From Fennellomyces sp. T-0311 (taxonomy: Eukaryota; Mucoromycota; Mucoromycetes; Mucorales; Lichtheimiaceae), in assembly GCA_025266875.1 (NCBI GenBank), contig JALLLT010000027.1, forward strand, positions 434,001 to 498,000: 64,000 nucleotides of DNA, read 5' to 3'. Both the position numbers and the translations under genes were made by a program. Shown one piece after another: positions 59,520 to 64,000 of the stretch (position 1 is its first letter; the number at the start of each line of letters is the position of its first letter). The notes beneath the pieces are model-generated. The model was not told where the DNA came from. It did no database searches and saw only the letters and a program-made list of their open reading frames with translations.

Positions 59520-62500
59520 TTAGTTTGTACGGTTTCGCTTGCTTGATGTAGTAGACGATGCGGACCCTCGCTTTTCTCCTTTACGGTGAGATTGATAATT
59601 TTCTTGAATCCACTCGAGGAATGGTGATGGCAAATATGATCGCTTCAGAGTCTACGAATGACCGCGTCAGGAAAACATAATTACCATCAATTTGTCGCGT
59701 GTTTACCTCTGTTTGAACCGGACCCGATGGAAGAGAGCGGTACAGCTTTGACTGCAATCGGATACGGGTTGAATAGACATTTAATGGCCACGAGGCATCC
59801 TCACATTTGCGCTTGATCAATAGACTTGCGAGATCACTGAGCACATAAGAATTCTATAGTGACATGAATTTAATACGTGTGGGTGTGAAAACGTAAGTTT
59901 GGGCTTGCCTGACTCAATTCATTGGAGACCATATCTTTCGAGGATTTGACTTTTTGTGCTACGTGATATAAGAAAGACACGTTTTCTGGCGTGGCGACGC
60001 AGCTGAGATAAAATTCAAAGTATTGCATGAACACAACGAGATCCTCGGTGGCAACAGTGAAATCCGGATGGTGCGCCAAGATATGCAAAAGTTGCACAAA
60101 CGATGTCTCGGTAGCCGCTGAGTCTATAAAGAAAACAATGAATTTATGTATGTACAACATCTATTTTTAAACCTTACTGTCATTTTGCTTGAGCGATCGC
60201 TTCTGAACAAAGTATTTGATCTATGACACATGCACACGTTGAGCGACTCCTTAAGCACCAAACACTCGATGATACTTTACCTGCTTTAACAACTCTTCTT
60301 CTGGCTCGTGTGCGCTGAGGAAAAGTACAGACAAGTAGCGCTGATGAACTTGATTCATCGGGATGCCCTTCATCAACGTTTGAGCAAATCCATATCGTAC
60401 TTGGTAACACGTGTCCTAGGATCATAAACTCGTTAGTGTGCAGCTTTCAAACCATTTCAATTTAAAACCCACCTGGATTGTCAGAGCCAAGTGTTCGAAT
60501 TGAGAAACAGTCAACTGAGCTTCGTATGCGGGCATGTGAGTAAGCTTGATCATGGATTGAGTTGCAGCCAGACGAAGATGTGAAGATTCAGGAGCACTTT
60601 GCAGCTTTGATGCTGCCATCTCACACGTATTATCCAACAATGACCAGAGCAAATCGAATATGCGTTCCACGAGCACCTCATCTGCACCGGTTTGGACTGA
60701 CGATATAAGATAGTTCACTAGCACTTGTAAACCAGCAAGCTATTCGTATTTAGGTTATACACTGATCACCATTTCCCTTGCTGTATATTGTTACCTTTGC
60801 TTTGGAGTTATTTTCCAAGTTTTCATATTCCTGCCATTCCTGTTCCTTATCATCCAACTAATATAGATTATGCTTAGTTGTGACAATAGTTAAACGGTAA
60901 ATTCGAGCTACTCACTGCTTTTGTGGGGTTGCCCATTAGTTCATTCACAATAAAGTCAACTAAAGTATGAATATCGAATCCAATACGCTCGGGCATGTAG
61001 AGAGCAAATTCAGCAAGACTTGTAAGCTTGGGAGCCAGCGATGGATCATCAACAGATAGGTGTTTCAAGCATTCCTAGTGAATATTGGTATGAGAAGCTT
61101 GCGAATTACTTGTGAAATATACAAACCTCTATCGCTTGATCGCAGATATCGTAGGCATCCATATTGCTCAGCACAATGCTGGCATTTCTAGCCTGTGCCA
61201 AAGTTCCTTGGTGGATAAACGACGATAACTTGTCTAAAATTTCTCTACATTTTTATATAACGTTAGTTAAAGCAATCGTCGCGAGTGGAGTAGAATTACG
61301 AACCCGTCATAGACACTCATCGTAACCTTGTTTTTGCCTACTTGCGCAAGCAGTTCTAAAGCGTGGTCGACTACTCAAATGTTAATACGAGGGCATTGAA
61401 CGGATATCCGTCGACGTATACCTAATCCCGCGTTTGAATCATCAAGAACGCAACGGACCAGTTCATATAAATGACTCTCGTACATGATGGGGAAGCAAGT
61501 CGAAATTTCCTAACGTTACTTTATATCAACACCATGTCAATTGTTGGCCAAAAAAGACCTTACCTTTAGTAATTCCTGTGCTACAACAGCCTTGGGATTC
61601 TGTGCTGCCCTGCGTCTAGTTCTAGGTGCTTCCAGCATTCCGAATAAATGAGGAATAATAGTCTTGTTCAGGATGATTGGACATGCTCTGGCTAGTAGCG
61701 TGTCCAAAACTTCATATGCCCCGGGTAAAGCTTCGGGCAGCTCTTCAGCAAGCGAATTCTAAAGCACAGAATCAGAAACAAGTAACATTCGCCGGGTAAA
61801 AATAAGTACCTTTGCTTCTATAATGTGCTTGTACTCGGCGTTTGGATTTGTGGCGGTGTTCAGCAATTCCAATAACGTCTTTCTATCAGCTTGAACTTCG
61901 GCAAATCTTTTCAGTGCGCTTGATAATCGTGCACTCTCAGCAAAGGATGCTATGTGGAAAATTGTTATAAAAATGGAAAAAGTATATCCTTCCTGTCAAA
62001 GTACCTGCGATATGCTTTACAATCGTTTCCAACTTGTGATTTTCAGATGTCTCTGCGTCTTCGTCCATATCCATTTGTTGATCCTGCAGCGTGTGCTTAG
62101 TAAATGCGATCGTGAAGCCTCCCAATATACTCACCGATATCTCGCATGCCTTGATGAAGCGGTGAACACTGACGGTGCAGCTATGAAAGGGCATAACTAA
62201 GCTTACATAGCAATGACTTACTATTTATATCCTACCTTCGCTGCTTGTGGATGTATGCACGGAAAGCACTCTTCGAACGCGATCCAAGTGACTCGATAAT
62301 CAGGACCAAACGCTCTGTTCGTTCCTTGTCACTTTCGATATAAGGAAGAATGTACTGATTCACTGTGCTTTCCAAAGTGGCACTATGACATCTTTTGAGT
62401 ACACAGCAATTAAACGTTACCGAGAATAAAGTAAACTTACATCGCCGAGAGATCGTCTGTGTACATGGCCGCGAGCAGAGAATCCGGAATCCATCCAAGT

Positions 62501-64000
62501 TTTTCTTTCACTCGGCCGTTACCATCAGCACTATACATCCACTGTTAGATCGGTGTCATATCAATCCACGCCGACTTACATTTCTGGGAAAGCAGCGTTG
62601 TAAATTTTGCCAAGCGTGGACATGGCTTCTTTTCGGACAGTGCTCTGGAAACCTTGTCAGTAATTCCCTTAAACATCATCACTAGGAGCTGTATGCATAC
62701 CTTTTTGTCTTTGGATCTATCAGCGATGTGTTCCAGCACAGACTTGTCCAGGTCACGTACAATATGGCTGTATTCAAGCTCGCTGATGATTCGGCACGCA
62801 GCTGCACGAACTCTCTCGTCGGGATCGATCACCTTTTCTTTGAAACAGCCTAGTATCTAATATGAATATCGGATTCGTTGTGCAACAGACTGAATTACGT
62901 ACTATTCAATTCGGACACTGTATCGGGATGGGTATGATAGATGGCCTTGCACTTTTCCAACCATTTGATACGAAGTTGGACTGACTTGTCATTGCGTCTG
63001 GAAAAAAAAAGATATCAGTACATCCATCTCGCTATAAGCAATCCATGTTAACCCACCTTCCCACCCATGTTTTCCAAATTCCAGGATAACGTTGGAACAT
63101 TGTCGAATTTGTTTCGGCAAACATGCTTCCGATGGTTTCTGTTGCCATGCAGCGTACTTTATAATCATCCACCTTCATCTCCTCTTCCAACTGAGGTAGT
63201 ACATTGAGTAACAGGTTGGGAACAACAGCATGAACACGCTGGATCACTTCATGAGCCTTTTTGAGCTCCTCTTCATCTTCCTCCGACCCGTTGCCATGGC
63301 CCATTGCAATCAATGCGTCAGAAAAGTACTAAAACTGGCGTTTAGTGATCAACCTAGCGTATCTCTATTTGCAAACTTACTTGGCATACGCGACGTTGGA
63401 GGGTATCAAAGCATGCATTGCACAATTCCAAGGCCATGATATAGCTTGGTGCCTCGATGCCCTGGAAAAAGGAATCCTTGTTAGCCCGGAGTTTTGACCT
63501 TGATATCCGTATACTGCAACTCACCTTTTCAAATTGCTCCAAGATCAATGCCAGTGTTTCGTCTGACAATGCTGAAACCTCATCGATCAACTGCGCCATG
63601 AGATCCGTCATACACACTTGCACATTTCGTGGCATATCGGTCCTGTGTCCCAAATCAGATCGTGATCCAACTCCAGCAACCGGGCCAAAACTTACCTGAT
63701 GGTATCAAAAAAGCAAGTAAAGAAATCGGCCGAGAGCTGCTCGGCGTTGCTTAGGTCGGCGATAATAAGGATACTCTTAACGGTGGACAGACTTTCGAGC
63801 AAATAAAAGTACAATGTGAAATCAGCATGGTCTTGCGGTAATTTTTTGAGTTGACGAAGCTGCGACAGGAAAAACTCAAAGATGCTCTAAAGTTACGATG
63901 TGAGCGTTGTCTCGACGTATCAATTGGGCTGTTTACTTTGAGCTCTTTGTCCGAGAAAGGTGCTTCGGGAGCATACAGTCGCAACATATCTGCCAAACAG
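59520..64000 (-). CDS. PDS5: Cohesin regulator PDS5, C-terminal part (5' end outside window)
   Basis: Pds5 is a HEAT-repeat protein that binds the cohesin kleisin and governs both release (with Wapl) and maintenance of sister cohesion. The visible part starts inside a conserved block, LADMLRLYAPEAPFSDKEL, followed by SIFEFFLSQLRQL, YYLLESLSTVKSIL-type sequence (here FYLLESLSTVKSILIIADL), and FFTCFFDTIR, the early Pds5 signature. HEAT-like helices continue: TDMPRNVQVCMTDLMAQLI, YKVRCMATETIGSMFAE, DPDERVRAAACRIISELE, TVRKEAMSTLGKIY-type helix near 62580-62640. The end is Lys/Arg-rich (FLEWIQENYQSHRKGEKRGS...KRNRTN), stop at 59520. The gene is cut by about twenty short introns. One of them (59854-59907) has a GC donor. 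The block is single-copy here and undamaged. Some middle exon borders were not individually checked. Confidence 0.88.

Noticed and set aside
1..64000. CRISPR arrays, bacterial operons, riboswitches or phage attachment sites
   Set aside because: The spliced genes show this is eukaryotic nuclear DNA; the only regular array (8434-8593) has no spacers.

Overview
This window is nuclear DNA from a filamentous fungus, most likely an early-diverging (Mucoromycota-type) species. Genes are split by many short introns (about 41-90 bp) with GT-AG, and repeatedly GC-AG, borders and CTAAC-like branch sites. The fungal protein families include a Mam3-type CNNM protein, a Lam1/Sip3-type BAR-PH-VASt protein, Vps1, a GRIP golgin and a HET-domain protein. 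There is also a clear Integrator subunit 3 homologue, a gene generally regarded as missing from yeasts. The species assignment is inference.

Layout. 1-4.4 kb: a partial gene leaving the window on the minus strand, divergent from SPT5 (nine exons). 4.4-13.2 kb: a gene-poor, transposon-scarred stretch with a small CENP-B/Tc5-type HTH gene, a 444-bp MITE-like element with 85-bp inverted repeats, a ten-copy 16-bp tandem array and two decayed TNP2 (CACTA) transposase fragments. 13.2-18.1 kb: AT-rich DNA with no supportable gene. 18.1-20.5 kb: a Gln-rich disordered protein. 21.7-27.3 kb: an essentially complete CACTA (EnSpm) DNA transposon with matching terminal repeats, a 3-bp target duplication and two divergent genes. 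27.3-30.4 kb: gene-poor. 30.4-44.4 kb: a TBC RabGAP, Vps1, a Gln/Met-rich protein and a Lam1/Sip3-type protein. 44.6-45.8 kb: a WW-domain/glycine-zipper protein resembling Wwm1. 47.8-49.4 kb: an isolated intronless HET-domain gene. 50.2-64 kb: a dense housekeeping block with INTS3 (+), then MAM3, a GRIP golgin and the C-terminal part of PDS5 (all minus).

The genes do not form an operon or an obvious biosynthetic cluster. Several share themes: SPT5 and INTS3 act on elongating RNA polymerase II; the TBC RabGAP, Vps1 and the GRIP golgin act in Golgi/endosome traffic; the Lam protein moves lipid at membrane contacts. The most notable items are the complete CACTA element, INTS3, six GC-AG introns, a 14-nt microexon in MAM3, and the HET gene. 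Exon borders were placed by hand from splice consensus, reading frame and family similarity; for SPT5, the Gln-rich gene, the TBC gene, VPS1, LAM, WWM1, INTS3, MAM3, the golgin and the TNP2 gene the summed exons give whole codon numbers.
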